In this document: one piece after another, positions 48,398 to 56,634 of the stretch
How positions within the stretch are numbered: position 1 is the stretch's first letter
Layout: each line of letters begins with the position of its first letter
Assembly (NCBI GenBank): GCA_963663905.2
Contig: OY760657.1
Location: 2,604,001-2,668,000, forward strand
Source of the DNA: Saccharicrinis sp963663905
Lineage (GTDB): Bacteria > Bacteroidota > Bacteroidia > Bacteroidales > Marinilabiliaceae
Direction: 5' to 3'
DNA: 64,000 nucleotides
Translations under genes and position numbers: made by a program
The notes under the pieces: generated by a model
What the model saw: the letters and a program-made list of their open reading frames with translations, nothing else
The model's database searches: none
What the model was told of the DNA's origin: nothing

Positions 48398-48598
48398 AAA
48401 TGGGCTATAACGGTGGCGGTATGAGTAGTGCGGGAATTCGAAGTACTTACTTATCAAACCGTTGCTATGTGACTCGTCCTAAAAAAAGTTTACATGTTAA
48501 TGACTTAATCCGGAGATTTGTTTACAACTAAGATTAAGTCCTAAATTGAGTTTACAATTATACATATTTATCTCTAAAATTATCATACTGTTGATGAT

Positions 48599-48661
48599 GG
48601 ATTGTTAATATCTGGAAATAACTCGAAGGGAACCGAAGAGTTATTCTAGATATTAACAATC
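48599..48661 (-). terminator. Long hairpin at the end of the IS3 orfB
   Basis: GATTGTTAATATCTGGAAATAACTC pairs with GAGTTATTCTAGATATTAACAATC around a 13-base loop. It overlaps the last codons of orfB and has no U-run; it may insulate the element from outside transcription. Confidence 0.4.
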
Positions 48662-49570
48662 TGCAGTTTCCATTACTTCTCTTCTTTTATAATAATTTTT
48701 CCATAGTCTTTTTGTGTCTAATTTGCTTTCATGCACATAATTAGGAACAAGGTTTTCAATGCTATTGTGAGGCCTATCTTCATTGTAAAGCGACACAACT
48801 TCTTTTAAAACCTTTTTTGCCTGTTTTATATCTTTTACTGTTTTATCCATTAGATACTCATCTTTCATAATGCCATTAATTCTTTCAGCTACTGCATTTT
48901 CAAGAGGATCGCCATTTTCTGTCATGCTTATTTTTACGTTGTTATCTTTCAGTAATTTCACATAATTATGCTGACAATACTGAACACCTCTATCTGAGTG
49001 ATGGATCAATTCAAAACAACTCTCAGACTCTGACGAAATGTAGGAAAGAGCCATTTTTAGAGCCTTAATTGTCTCTACGCTCTCTAATGTTTCAGCAACA
49101 TGATAGCCAACTATCTTATGAGAAAATACATCAGTAATAAAACTAATATAGACATGTCCACTTTTGATTTTCCAATACGTAATATCACTTACCCATAATT
49201 GATTTGGAGCCATAGGCACTAAGTCTCGTATCAAATTGGGATATTTGCGTAACCAATGGAAAGAGTTAGTTGTTTTTACTCTTCGTTTTCTTTTCTTTAC
49301 CAATAAGTTATTAGCAGAAAGAAGGTCAAAAAGAGCATCTCTTCCCATTTTAATACCATGTTCCAGCATAAATGATTGTAACTTAGTGTGCAGCTTTCGA
49401 GTTCCCATTCTACTGTGGTTACTCCGTATTTTCTGAACTTCATCTAAAATCAATGACTCTTCAATACTAATATCACTTGCTTTCCATGTGCTTTGATAAT
49501 AAGCTTGCCGGGTTATACCAAACCATCCACATAGTTTTGCTAATCCTACGTGAGAGTAGTCCTGTTTCAT
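48653..49570 (-). CDS. IS3-family transposase OrfB
   Basis: 305 residues. Helix-turn-helix region (HTH_21-like, about 40-100), then the integrase core: Asp in LWVSDITYWK, Asp in LIHHSDRGVQYC and Glu in ENAVAERINGIMKDEY, the DDE triad. Its ATG overlaps the orfA stop by four bases (ATGA), so it is expressed by coupling. Complete. Confidence 0.95.
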   Translation of the reverse strand: MKQDYSHVGLAKLCGWFGITRQAYYQSTWKASDISIEESLILDEVQKIRSNHSRMGTRKLHTKLQSFMLEHGIKMGRDALFDLLSANNLLVKKRKRRVKTTNSFHWLRKYPNLIRDLVPMAPNQLWVSDITYWKIKSGHVYISFITDVFSHKIVGYHVAETLESVETIKALKMALSYISSESESCFELIHHSDRGVQYCQHNYVKLLKDNNVKISMTENGDPLENAVAERINGIMKDEYLMDKTVKDIKQAKKVLKEVVSLYNEDRPHNSIENLVPNYVHESKLDTKRLWKNYYKRREVMETADC

Positions 49571-50025
49571 TTTTTCGATGGTTTGGTATTGGACTTTTTT
49601 CTAATTGGAATATTAAACTCTTTTTCAGCAATATCAACCATTGTAGAATAAGCAATTGATCTCATTTCTGCATCTTTTAATTGTTTTTCAAGTTCTTCAA
49701 TTCTCTTTTTTAGTTGAAGTGTTTCAAAAGAATTGATATCCTGATCTTTTTGCTTTTTCTCTTTCACTGGTTGTTGTTTTGATGCAAAAGTAGTTTTTCG
49801 AATTGGAATGCTATCATCATAGCCTAATTTTCGCATCCAGCGTAATATATGACCATGCTCTTCATCTTGTCCGGTAAATTTTTCCCAAATTTCTCTTTTC
49901 GTACATCTTGTCCTTAGCCATTCTTGAATGATTAAATGCTTTTCTTCATTGCTAAAATATTTTCTCTCTTTTAGGACTATTTTTCGATCTGTTAGTCCTG
50001 AAATAAGTTTACTCTTTTTTGTCAT
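49567..50025 (-). CDS. IS3-family transposase OrfA
   Basis: 152 residues. An N-terminal helix-turn-helix (about 20-75; FSNEEKHLIIQEWLRTRCTKREIW) is followed by a basic stretch and a leucine-zipper-like helix (LQLKKRIEELEKQLKDAEM), as usual for OrfA. It binds the element's ends with OrfB. Confidence 0.9.
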   Translation of the reverse strand: MTKKSKLISGLTDRKIVLKERKYFSNEEKHLIIQEWLRTRCTKREIWEKFTGQDEEHGHILRWMRKLGYDDSIPIRKTTFASKQQPVKEKKQKDQDINSFETLQLKKRIEELEKQLKDAEMRSIAYSTMVDIAEKEFNIPIRKKSNTKPSKK

Positions 50026-50226
50026 TTTTACACTTATTTAGTGTAAACCTATTTTAGGACGAGACAATGTTTATTAAATGTACTCATGTTCAATTTACCA
50101 CATCACCCCGCATTACTTATGACCGCGTGTTGAACTAAACCCGCAGAGCGGGAGCTTAGGCTAAAACTAACAAAAATCGTAAGATAATTACATCTTCTAC
50201 CATTATTAATTTTAAACATAAATATA

Positions 50227-51114
50227 ATGAGTAGAGAATCTTACCTACAGCAAGCTGTTAAAGCTGTGCCTGAGTTTAAATTAATCAGCGAACAATTTTT
50301 GCGTAAATACACCATTGCAGGAAAGTCTGAATCCTGCACCCGTAATTATCTGATGCAGATTTCTAAAATGGTACTGCATTTTAACAGTTCTCCTCTGGAG
50401 CTATCCATTGACCAAATGGAAGAGTATTTATTCGAACTTCAACTCAATGAAAAGCCAAGCAAAAGCTCTTTTAAACATCTGGTTTATGGTTTAAGAACCA
50501 TGTTTACCATGTTCAAAAACAAAGAACTTTATCTGGCTCTTCCTTCTATTAAAAGCAGTAAGGCATTACCTGTTGTTTTATCACAAAAGGAAATTAAAAC
50601 TTTATTAAATACACCTAAACTTTTAAAACACAAAGTCTTATTTGCAGTCATATATGACTGTGGACTTCGTATTTCTGAAGTTATCAATCTTAAGATTGTT
50701 GATCTGGATTTTGACCGTAAACAAATACACATTCGACAATCAAAACACAAAAAAGATCGCTATGTTCCAATGTCTTCTCTTACCATTCGGGGCTTTCACA
50801 AATATTTTCAAACCGTCTGTCCTCAAACATGGGTGTTTAATGGTAAAATCAGGGGGCAGCAACTAAGCCAAACAGGCGTAAGACATGCTTTTAGAGCTGC
50901 TGTTAAAAAAGCAGGTATCAATAAACCCGTTTGTATACATACACTCCGACATAGTTATGCCACCCATCTGTTAGAAATGGGACTGGATATTGTCAGTGTT
51001 AAAAATCAGATGGGCCATGCTGAAATTCGAACTACGATGATGTATCTGCATATTGCTCAATCTGCGCCTAATGCTGGTTTTAGTCCCTTATCAAAAATGT
51101 ATCCCAATGTATGA
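50227..51114 (+). CDS. Tyrosine recombinase of the first IS91-type module
   Basis: 295 residues. SAM-like N-terminal domain (about 15-105) and catalytic domain with Arg in YDCGLRISEVINL, HTLRHSYATHL (HxxR) and the nucleophile Tyr in TTMMYLHI. I see none of the extra helix typical of integron integrases (IntI), so it is the phage/XerCD-like kind that travels with IS91-type transposases in Bacteroidota. Its last 8 bp overlap the transposase start. It runs opposite to the other cassette genes. Confidence 0.9.
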   Translation: MSRESYLQQAVKAVPEFKLISEQFLRKYTIAGKSESCTRNYLMQISKMVLHFNSSPLELSIDQMEEYLFELQLNEKPSKSSFKHLVYGLRTMFTMFKNKELYLALPSIKSSKALPVVLSQKEIKTLLNTPKLLKHKVLFAVIYDCGLRISEVINLKIVDLDFDRKQIHIRQSKHKKDRYVPMSSLTIRGFHKYFQTVCPQTWVFNGKIRGQQLSQTGVRHAFRAAVKKAGINKPVCIHTLRHSYATHLLEMGLDIVSVKNQMGHAEIRTTMMYLHIAQSAPNAGFSPLSKMYPNV

Positions 51115-52231
51115 TCAAAACTCCATTGGAGATATCATTCGTAGGTTTCTACCGCAATTATTAAAAACAAGAGGACTTACCAAAAACCAACTTAAAGTGC
51201 TTAAGGCTTTAGCTTCTTGCAGAACTCCTGAACTAGGAGGTTCGGTTTTGGCATGCTCTTCTTGTGGTTCGGTGCATTATGTGATGCACAGTTGCAGAAA
51301 CAGACATTGTCCAAGGTGTCAGGGGATCGATAAAGAACTTTGGATTGATGATCGTAAACAAGATCTGCTCCCGGTTAAGTATTATCATGTGGTGTTTACG
51401 GTTCCGCATTTACTATTGGAACTCTTCCGGTTTAACAGAGAAACCATGTACAACCTTTTGTTTGAAAAATCATGGGAAACTATTTGTCATTTTGCCAAAG
51501 ACACTAAGCTTCTTGGGGCACAGCCTGGGGCCATTGCCATTCTGCACACCTGGGATCAGCAACTTAAATATCATCCCCATGTGCATTATATTATTCCTGC
51601 TGGGGGTATTGATAAAAATGGTAAATGGAAAACAACCAAAAGCAATGGTGACTTTCTATTCGATGTGAAACAAATGTCAGATAAGTTTAGTGCCATTTTT
51701 GCCAAAAAGCTGCGTAAACTTAAACAACAGGGTAAAATCAATAAGTTTGTACCTCAAGATTTGATCCCGGAACCTTGGGTAGTATATGCTAAACAAGCCT
51801 TTGGATCGCCTCTTTCTATTGTCGAATATTTGGGTAGATACTCACACCGGGTAGCTATCTCCAATGCGCGTATTTTAAAAGTTACTGATACTCATGTTAC
51901 TTTTAAATGGTGCAACAGAAAAGATAACTACAAAACAGTAACGCAGACTATTACCGGTGTTGAATTCTTAAAAAGATTTATTGAACATATCGTTCCTCCT
52001 TATTTTAGACGTATCAGACACCTGGGATTTTTAGGCTCCAGAAACAAAACAAAATGCCTGGCCTTGTTACGTAATGACTTAATGGTAAAAATCAATACCA
52101 TTAAGCTTTCAAGAGCGCAGGTAGTAGAACTTAAATTTGGAAAACGCTCTTTAATACATTGTAAAGATTGTGGTGGTGAACTGGAATTGATAAAATCTTA
52201 TTCCAGAAAAAGAGCTCCTCCTGTTTGCTGA
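51107..52231 (+). CDS. IS91-family (Y1 HUH) transposase, first copy
   Basis: 374 residues from the ATG at 51107, chosen because it overlaps the recombinase stop; the frame is open to 51053. N-terminal zinc-finger CGSVHYVMHSCRNRHCPRCQG, HUH motif in LKYHPHVHYIIPAGG and the catalytic Tyr region VEYLGRYSHRVAISN. The enzyme moves DNA by rolling-circle transfer. Together with the recombinase it is the whole cargo of the cassette 48411-52533. Confidence 0.93.
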   Translation: MYDQNSIGDIIRRFLPQLLKTRGLTKNQLKVLKALASCRTPELGGSVLACSSCGSVHYVMHSCRNRHCPRCQGIDKELWIDDRKQDLLPVKYYHVVFTVPHLLLELFRFNRETMYNLLFEKSWETICHFAKDTKLLGAQPGAIAILHTWDQQLKYHPHVHYIIPAGGIDKNGKWKTTKSNGDFLFDVKQMSDKFSAIFAKKLRKLKQQGKINKFVPQDLIPEPWVVYAKQAFGSPLSIVEYLGRYSHRVAISNARILKVTDTHVTFKWCNRKDNYKTVTQTITGVEFLKRFIEHIVPPYFRRIRHLGFLGSRNKTKCLALLRNDLMVKINTIKLSRAQVVELKFGKRSLIHCKDCGGELELIKSYSRKRAPPVC

Positions 52232-52531
52232 TTTTATTCGGCAACAACCATATATCAATATTAAATAATACACCTCTATCGTGTAAATGGGAAAAGTATG
52301 TTTGGTTGGTAAAAAACATTGTGCATAAACCAGTAAAAGCCTAATTAAATTCGTAAAAAAACAATAATGTATTCAATAAGTTATTTTAATGCAATAATTA
52401 CTCAGGAAAATGGCTATAATATCACTGCTAAAATCCAATACCAAAGCTTAAAAAATACGATTAAAACCACTACGTATAAATAACACATATACAACATTTT
52501 ACCAAATTGTTGCTGGAATATTGTTTAGTTC
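52232..52531. other. Non-coding tail of the first IS91 module
   Basis: About 300 bp of AT-rich DNA after the transposase, without a gene. It ends at GTTTAGTTCAA (52524-52534), the 11-bp inverted match of TTGAACTAAAC at 50130. Confidence 0.4.
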
Positions 52532-52594
52532 AACAAATCCTCCAATGTGTAGGGTGTGCAAGCAACCCTACATTAGAGGCTAAGTGTTATGCGC
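52528..52594 (-). repeat. attC-like site 4 (short)
   Basis: 67-bp site: core GTTGAAC on minus (52528-52534, a perfect GTTRRRY), stem CCTCCAATGTGTAGGGT / ACCCTACATTAGAGG, inverse core GTTATGCGC on plus. The stop codon of the NYN gene lies inside its stem. Confidence 0.75.
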
Positions 52595-53337
52595 TTTTCT
52601 TTATTTTTCACATAAATCAATTTAAATCTACCCTTTTGGTTTTCACGCTGTTCAATATCAAATTTTCCAGTTGAATTTATCAAAGGTGTTAACTTCTGAA
52701 AACCATAATTTCTAGGGTCAAAATTAGGTCGCTTTTTCTGGATTAATCCACCGACATCTCCAAGAAAAGCCCATCCGTCGTCATCTGATAAGTCATTAAT
52801 TGAATCTGAAATGAGTCTTATCTCTTTATTCGTGATTTTTTCAAATGATTCCTTTTCAATTTCTTTCTCTTCTTCAGATTCTTTTTCCTTAGATTGTGTC
52901 TTTAGAATCTCAATATATATAAACTTGTCACATGCTACAATAAATGGGTTTGGTGTCTTTTTTTCTCCAATCCCTATTACTTGCATACCTGCCTCTCTTA
53001 ATCTTGTTGCTAGTCTTGTGAAATCACTATCACTTGACACAATGCAAAATCCATTTACTTTATCTGAATAAAGAATATCCATTGCGTCAATAATCATTGC
53101 AGAATCCGTTGCATTTTTCCCTGTCGTATATCCATATTGTTGTATTGGAGTAATAGCATGCTCTAACAGCATGTTTTTCCATTTTGAAAGATTTGGTTTA
53201 GTCCAATCACCGTAAATTCTTTTTATTGTTGGATTGCCATATTTTGCAATTTCTTCCATCATCTCTTTTATATAAGCTGAAGGTATATTATCCCCATCAA
53301 TCAGTACGGCTAAGTTTATATTTGCTGTTTGTGACAT
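52573..53337 (-). CDS. NYN-domain protein with C-terminal LOTUS/OST-HTH domain (cassette gene)
   Basis: 254 residues. The NYN (LabA/DUF88-type) ribonuclease-like domain (about 5-145) has conserved acidic residues in LAVLIDGDNIPSAYI, KNATDSAMIIDAMDIL and CIVSSDSDFTRLATRLREAG. A charged linker (about 150-170) leads to a winged-helix LOTUS/OST-HTH domain (about 172-245; FLGDVGGLIQKKRPNFDPRN). The combination suggests RNA cleavage guided by an RNA-binding domain. Stop codon lies inside the short attC-like site. Confidence 0.87.
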   Translation of the reverse strand: MSQTANINLAVLIDGDNIPSAYIKEMMEEIAKYGNPTIKRIYGDWTKPNLSKWKNMLLEHAITPIQQYGYTTGKNATDSAMIIDAMDILYSDKVNGFCIVSSDSDFTRLATRLREAGMQVIGIGEKKTPNPFIVACDKFIYIEILKTQSKEKESEEEKEIEKESFEKITNKEIRLISDSINDLSDDDGWAFLGDVGGLIQKKRPNFDPRNYGFQKLTPLINSTGKFDIEQRENQKGRFKLIYVKNKEKRITLSL

Positions 53338-53479
53338 ATTTTTCTTTCTCTCAATTAATCTATACTTACTAAATTTAATTCTCCATAAATGTACAAAATC
53401 AGAATCTTATAGTCAGTTATTATATGCAAACTGAATTTTTTATTTCCGAGGTAAATTTTTCAGTAGTCGAATTGTGCAT

Positions 53480-53607
53480 AACGGCTCGAATATGCGTAGT
53501 GCGGGATTTCAAGGCACTTCGTTATCAAACCGCTACTTTGTTTATTAAGTGCTTTACAGTTCAAATTTACCAAATCGCCCCGCATTACGTATATTTATTG
53601 TTATGGG
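53480..53607 (-). repeat. attC-like site 5 (duplicate of site 13)
   Basis: Core 'aac' 53480-53482; arms TATGCGTAGTGCGGG and CCCCGCATTACGTATA; inverse core GTTATGGG at 53600-53607, complementary to the 5' end TTATGGGC of the same cassette. Confidence 0.8.
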
Positions 53608-54171
53608 CTGGTTTTCCTTGTTCTATACAGTTACTTCTTTTGGATTTGGTCCGTATTCATTTTCAGAAGAATTGCTGTCAGTTACCATTAGAACTAATAA
53701 CCAAATTCCACCAATTAATGGAATTAATGAAATTAAAAACATCCACCCACTTTTCCCAATATCATGTAATCGCCTAACAGAAACAGCTAATCCAGGGATT
53801 AAAACAACAAGAGCATATAAAAAATAGAAAACTCCGTATGGAAGTTCTCCAGCTGTCAAACCTAAGACATTGTCTAAAATCATTGCAAAAATTGCAAAAA
53901 TCATATTGAATAATACAAACATCCAATACTCTTTTCTTCTTGCTCTACCATTAAAGTCAGCGTACTGTTTTAATACTTTTAAATACCAATTCATAATTTT
54001 ACTTTATTCGTTTTCCTACTCGTAAGGTTTTTCGGTTTCACCCCGTTTATTTAAGTGGGCTCTGGTCTCCACATCTTTTTTACATTATCATCAAAATTGC
54101 TTTTCAACTTTTCTCAAAATATTTATCAGTTCTATATACTGCACACTGTATCGTCTTCAACTTGCCCATAA
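53482..54171 (-). mobile_element. Cassette with DUF805 gene, first copy (690 bp)
   Basis: Same as 62959-63648 with a single base difference (53626 T versus C, synonymous). Identity starts and stops at the GTT cores: next to it the two copies have unrelated sequence. Confidence 0.85.
53623..53994 (-). CDS. DUF805 family membrane protein, copy a
   Basis: 123 residues, four membrane helices. Starts MNWYLKVLKQYADFNGRARRKEYW, the hallmark DUF805 opening (W..L.KY..F.GRA.R.E.W), and has the conserved LAVSVRRLHDIGKSGWM loop before the third helix. Function of the family is unknown (inner-membrane). Identical protein in the second copy at 63100. Starts 178 bp after its cassette core, so this unit has room for its own promoter. 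Confidence 0.92.
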   Translation of the reverse strand: MNWYLKVLKQYADFNGRARRKEYWMFVLFNMIFAIFAMILDNVLGLTAGELPYGVFYFLYALVVLIPGLAVSVRRLHDIGKSGWMFLISLIPLIGGIWLLVLMVTDSNSSENEYGPNPKEVTV

Positions 54172-54296
54172 CGTTTGCCATTAATTTTGAGGCAGTCTGC
54201 GGACTGCGTCTTTGTCCGCATGGACAAAGACAACCTGCGGGAACCAAACTCCCAAATTACAGCTAATCTGCCTTTAAATTACATGGCGTGTTGCTA
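54170..54296 (-). repeat. attC-like site 6
   Basis: Arms AACGTTTGCCATTAATTTTGAGGCAG and CTGCCTTTAAATTACATGGCG; inverse core GTTGCTAAC (54289-54297) matches the cassette 5' end TTGCTAACTATTG. The loop contains a module (54199-54244) with a GTCTTTGTCC / GGACAAAGAC hairpin shared with site 9. Confidence 0.75.
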
Positions 54297-54307
54297 ACTG
54301 TTGTTTT

Positions 54308-54766
54308 TTATCTAGTAAAAGTTCTTGTTCCTTTGAGTCTCAACTTTTTATTTCTGAGTATATCATTTATCGTAATATTTTCTTTCAAATTTATTTCATC
54401 ATTGTTCCAATTTTCAATATAGATTTTACCAACAATTATATTATTTTCTTTCTTTAAACTTAATGGAATAAATCTATAATATCTTGGTCTAACAATTAAA
54501 GTATCAACGCTTAAATCTACATAGGCTTTGTTTTTAAATTTTGCACTATCCAATACTTCTATTTCGAAAATATGCCAATAGTCAAAATTTGTCGCTCTAG
54601 GTTCTTGTTTCTTAATATTATGTCTTAATACAAATGAATTATTTTCCTGTATTCTATTAAATTCATGCACATGTCTTTTATGTTTGTACATTAATAGATT
54701 ATTGGTTATACAACTTTCTAATAAGAACATTAGAGATATCAATATAATAGATGTTGTTTTCTTCAT
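54308..54766 (-). CDS. Putative lipoprotein of unknown function (cassette gene)
   Basis: 152 residues from the ATG at 54764-54766 (MKKTTSIILISLMFLLESC), giving a clean lipobox; the frame opens five codons earlier inside the core region. No recognised domain; the body is beta-rich with WHIFEIEVLDSAKFKNKAYV. Start lies 16 bp after the core, so no room for its own promoter. Confidence 0.6.
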   Translation of the reverse strand: MKKTTSIILISLMFLLESCITNNLLMYKHKRHVHEFNRIQENNSFVLRHNIKKQEPRATNFDYWHIFEIEVLDSAKFKNKAYVDLSVDTLIVRPRYYRFIPLSLKKENNIIVGKIYIENWNNDEINLKENITINDILRNKKLRLKGTRTFTR

Positions 54767-54779
54767 TTCAATAGTTAGC

Positions 54780-54854
54780 AACGGCTCAGCTATGAAGCGT
54801 TTTTTTAGTGTTGCGCCTGCGGCAAAAAATATGCTTTATGAGCCATTGTTATGT
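54780..54854 (-). repeat. attC-like site 7 (short, 75 bp)
   Basis: AACGGCTCAGCTATGAAGCGTTTTTT pairs with AAAAAATATGCTTTATGAGCCATTGTT; inverse core GTTATGTGC matches the cassette 5' end TTATGTGC at 56496. Confidence 0.8.
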
Positions 54855-54864
54855 GCTGTTATTT

Positions 54865-56448
54865 TCAAATCGTAACTCTATCTTCAATATTTGTAATATA
54901 AGAATGTGGGGTCTCGCCAGCAAATAATACATGTCCCCAACTATAAAAAGAATCATTGTAATTAAACTGTGTCTTAAAAATCTTATCCATGTAACATCTA
55001 ATTACCAATTGACGATGAGGGTCTTTAAAGAAATCAGGTATAAACTCAAAAGAAGGGATATAATCGTAAAGAGAACGACATCTGTCAAATGTAAAAATGT
55101 CCAAACACATCTTTCGTTCTTTTGCTGTATAATCGTAGCGTTTGTGATTATTATAATTTATATGGTAAGGGTAGCCATATTTCCCAATTAATAGAGAATA
55201 CCATAAATGCTTCATTGGAATGTCACAAAATAACCCAATACGTCCCGTCTGTTTTTCAATTGTATTATTTTCTATCTGGGTCACTATTTGTAAAATGTCA
55301 TCTGAAAATGCATCAAAATATCCTTCTTCTATTGAGTGCATTAAAGAATATAATTTTATTGTATCAAAAGCTGTGTATTTTTCATTAACAATCGTGCTTG
55401 AAAAGAAATGTGCTAAAGGTTTTATTTTTTCCTCAATCATATTGTTTGCAAAATGCCAATATGCATAATTATCAGCACTCATTATTAAATCGAATCCACC
55501 CTCATCATCTGTATCATAGTTGCTCCAATCTGTCCTTGAAAGTCTAGCCAACTCTTTATCTATTTTTTCACTATTAAAAATTTTCTTATTAAGAGTTGGT
55601 AGTTTACGTATTTTAGAAATTGGATTAATTACGTTTGAGAAAAGGTCAGGTATTGCCGAGGAAAAATCTGAATATGCTTCTGAAAATTTGGAAGCTATAA
55701 CTTTTTCTACTTCCTCATTGCCATGAATACCATGAGCGTCAAATGATTCATGAAATATATCTCCTTCATCACTATTTAATATAGAACGATGCATCCATTT
55801 TTTTGAACCAAAAAAGCGACTTAAAAAAGCAACGTTCTCTTTAGTGTTATCTGGGTAGCATGTGTTTACAATTACATTGCTTAAATCACTAATAAAGCTA
55901 GATTCAAACATTGAGTTTAAAAGTAGTAAGGCATTATTTTTTTTACTTAAAAGAGAGTTTGTAAAATCTAAATATACGATATCGAATTTCTGTGGATTAG
56001 ATTTAATAAAGTCTGAAAGATTGCCTTCAAATATATTTATAAAAATTCCCAACTCGTAAATTGCATTTTTAGCTTTTTGATAATTTTCTTTATCAATCTC
56101 AAAGGCCCAAACATTTTCAGTCCTTACACCTCTGGACAATAGATGTTTTAAATCATTTACGGGTTCAGGGCCGCAGAAAAATGCTACTTTTAAATCACTC
56201 GGTCTTTTTGTAGAATATAAGGAGTTATGGTATTCAACCCAATCTTGGTTTCTGTTTAATTGATTGAATGTAAAATTATCAGATTGGTATATTTCATTCG
56301 TTGTATTGGAGCATTTAAGAGTAAATTCATTAAGAATCTCGGGTGTTACTATTGTTGATTGAAGTCTTTTATAGGTCAAGGAACTTATCACATGTTCCCA
56401 AACCAATTCTCTTGATTTTTCTTTTTCCTCTTGCTGATAACTATGCAT
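54865..56448 (-). CDS. Large methyltransferase-like protein, unknown function (cassette gene)
   Basis: 527 residues, soluble. About residues 85-215 resemble a Rossmann methyltransferase core: FFCGPEPVNDLKHLL in the position of motif I, AFEIDKENYQKAKNAI for motif II (Glu/Asp binding ribose) and FDIVYLDFTNSLL for motif IV. The motif I loop lacks the usual GxGxG, so SAM binding is uncertain. The other 300 residues, including DEGGFDLIMSADNYAYWHF, are unrecognised. It is the largest cargo protein and is alone in its 1715-bp cassette. A defence or modification role is only speculation. Confidence 0.6.
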   Translation of the reverse strand: MHSYQQEEKEKSRELVWEHVISSLTYKRLQSTIVTPEILNEFTLKCSNTTNEIYQSDNFTFNQLNRNQDWVEYHNSLYSTKRPSDLKVAFFCGPEPVNDLKHLLSRGVRTENVWAFEIDKENYQKAKNAIYELGIFINIFEGNLSDFIKSNPQKFDIVYLDFTNSLLSKKNNALLLLNSMFESSFISDLSNVIVNTCYPDNTKENVAFLSRFFGSKKWMHRSILNSDEGDIFHESFDAHGIHGNEEVEKVIASKFSEAYSDFSSAIPDLFSNVINPISKIRKLPTLNKKIFNSEKIDKELARLSRTDWSNYDTDDEGGFDLIMSADNYAYWHFANNMIEEKIKPLAHFFSSTIVNEKYTAFDTIKLYSLMHSIEEGYFDAFSDDILQIVTQIENNTIEKQTGRIGLFCDIPMKHLWYSLLIGKYGYPYHINYNNHKRYDYTAKERKMCLDIFTFDRCRSLYDYIPSFEFIPDFFKDPHRQLVIRCYMDKIFKTQFNYNDSFYSWGHVLFAGETPHSYITNIEDRVTI

Positions 56449-56494
56449 TTATTTTATCTTTTTTTAAGGGGGCTTGTTTGTTTTAATAGCACAT

Positions 56495-56619
56495 AACGCT
56501 GGCGGTATGGCCAGTAAGGGAGTGCGGGTGATTTCCTATCAGGTTACACAAAAAGTTGAAGCGGGTTACATACCTTCGCATACAACTAAAACCCTTATTG
56601 GCTATACCGTGTGTTGTGG
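56495..56619 (-). repeat. attC-like site 8
   Basis: GGCGGTATGGCCAGTAAGGG pairs with CCCTTATTGGCTATACCGTG; core 'aac' 56495-56497; inverse core GTTGTGGCTC matches the Fic cassette 5' end TTGTGGCTC. Confidence 0.8.
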
Positions 56620-56634
56620 CTCGTTTTTTCCTTT

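Larger units (their letters stand above)
48474..50062 (-). mobile_element. IS3-family insertion sequence (1589 bp) with 3-bp target duplication
   Basis: Ends TCGTCCTAAAAAAAGTTTACA (left) and, on the other strand, TCGTCCTAAAATAGGTTTACA (right) form imperfect inverted repeats. GAC flanks both ends (48471-48473 and 50063-50065), the expected short duplication. Two ORFs, orfA and orfB, both on the minus strand. Confidence 0.88.
48409..50135 (-). repeat. attC-like site 3, split by an IS3-family element
   Basis: Left half 48409-48473 (core 'aac', GGCGGTATGAGTAGTGCGGG) and right half 50063-50135 (CCCCGCATTACTTATGACCGC, inverse core GTTGAAC at 50129-50135). The middle is clearly related to sites 5 and 13 (TAGTGCGGG..TTATCAAACCG..TTTATTAA..CCCCGCATTAC). 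Without the insertion it would be about 135 bp. Confidence 0.75.

Noticed and set aside
50227..51114. Tyrosine recombinase as the integron integrase of the array
   Set aside because: It lacks a visible IntI-specific extra helix, lies inside a cassette, and is paired by overlap with an IS91 transposase. The same holds for the copy at 62042-62848.
53424..53827. Two overlapping plus-strand ORFs, repeated at 62976-63304
   Set aside because: They are antisense to the attC-like site and the DUF805 gene; their repetition only reflects the duplicated cassette.
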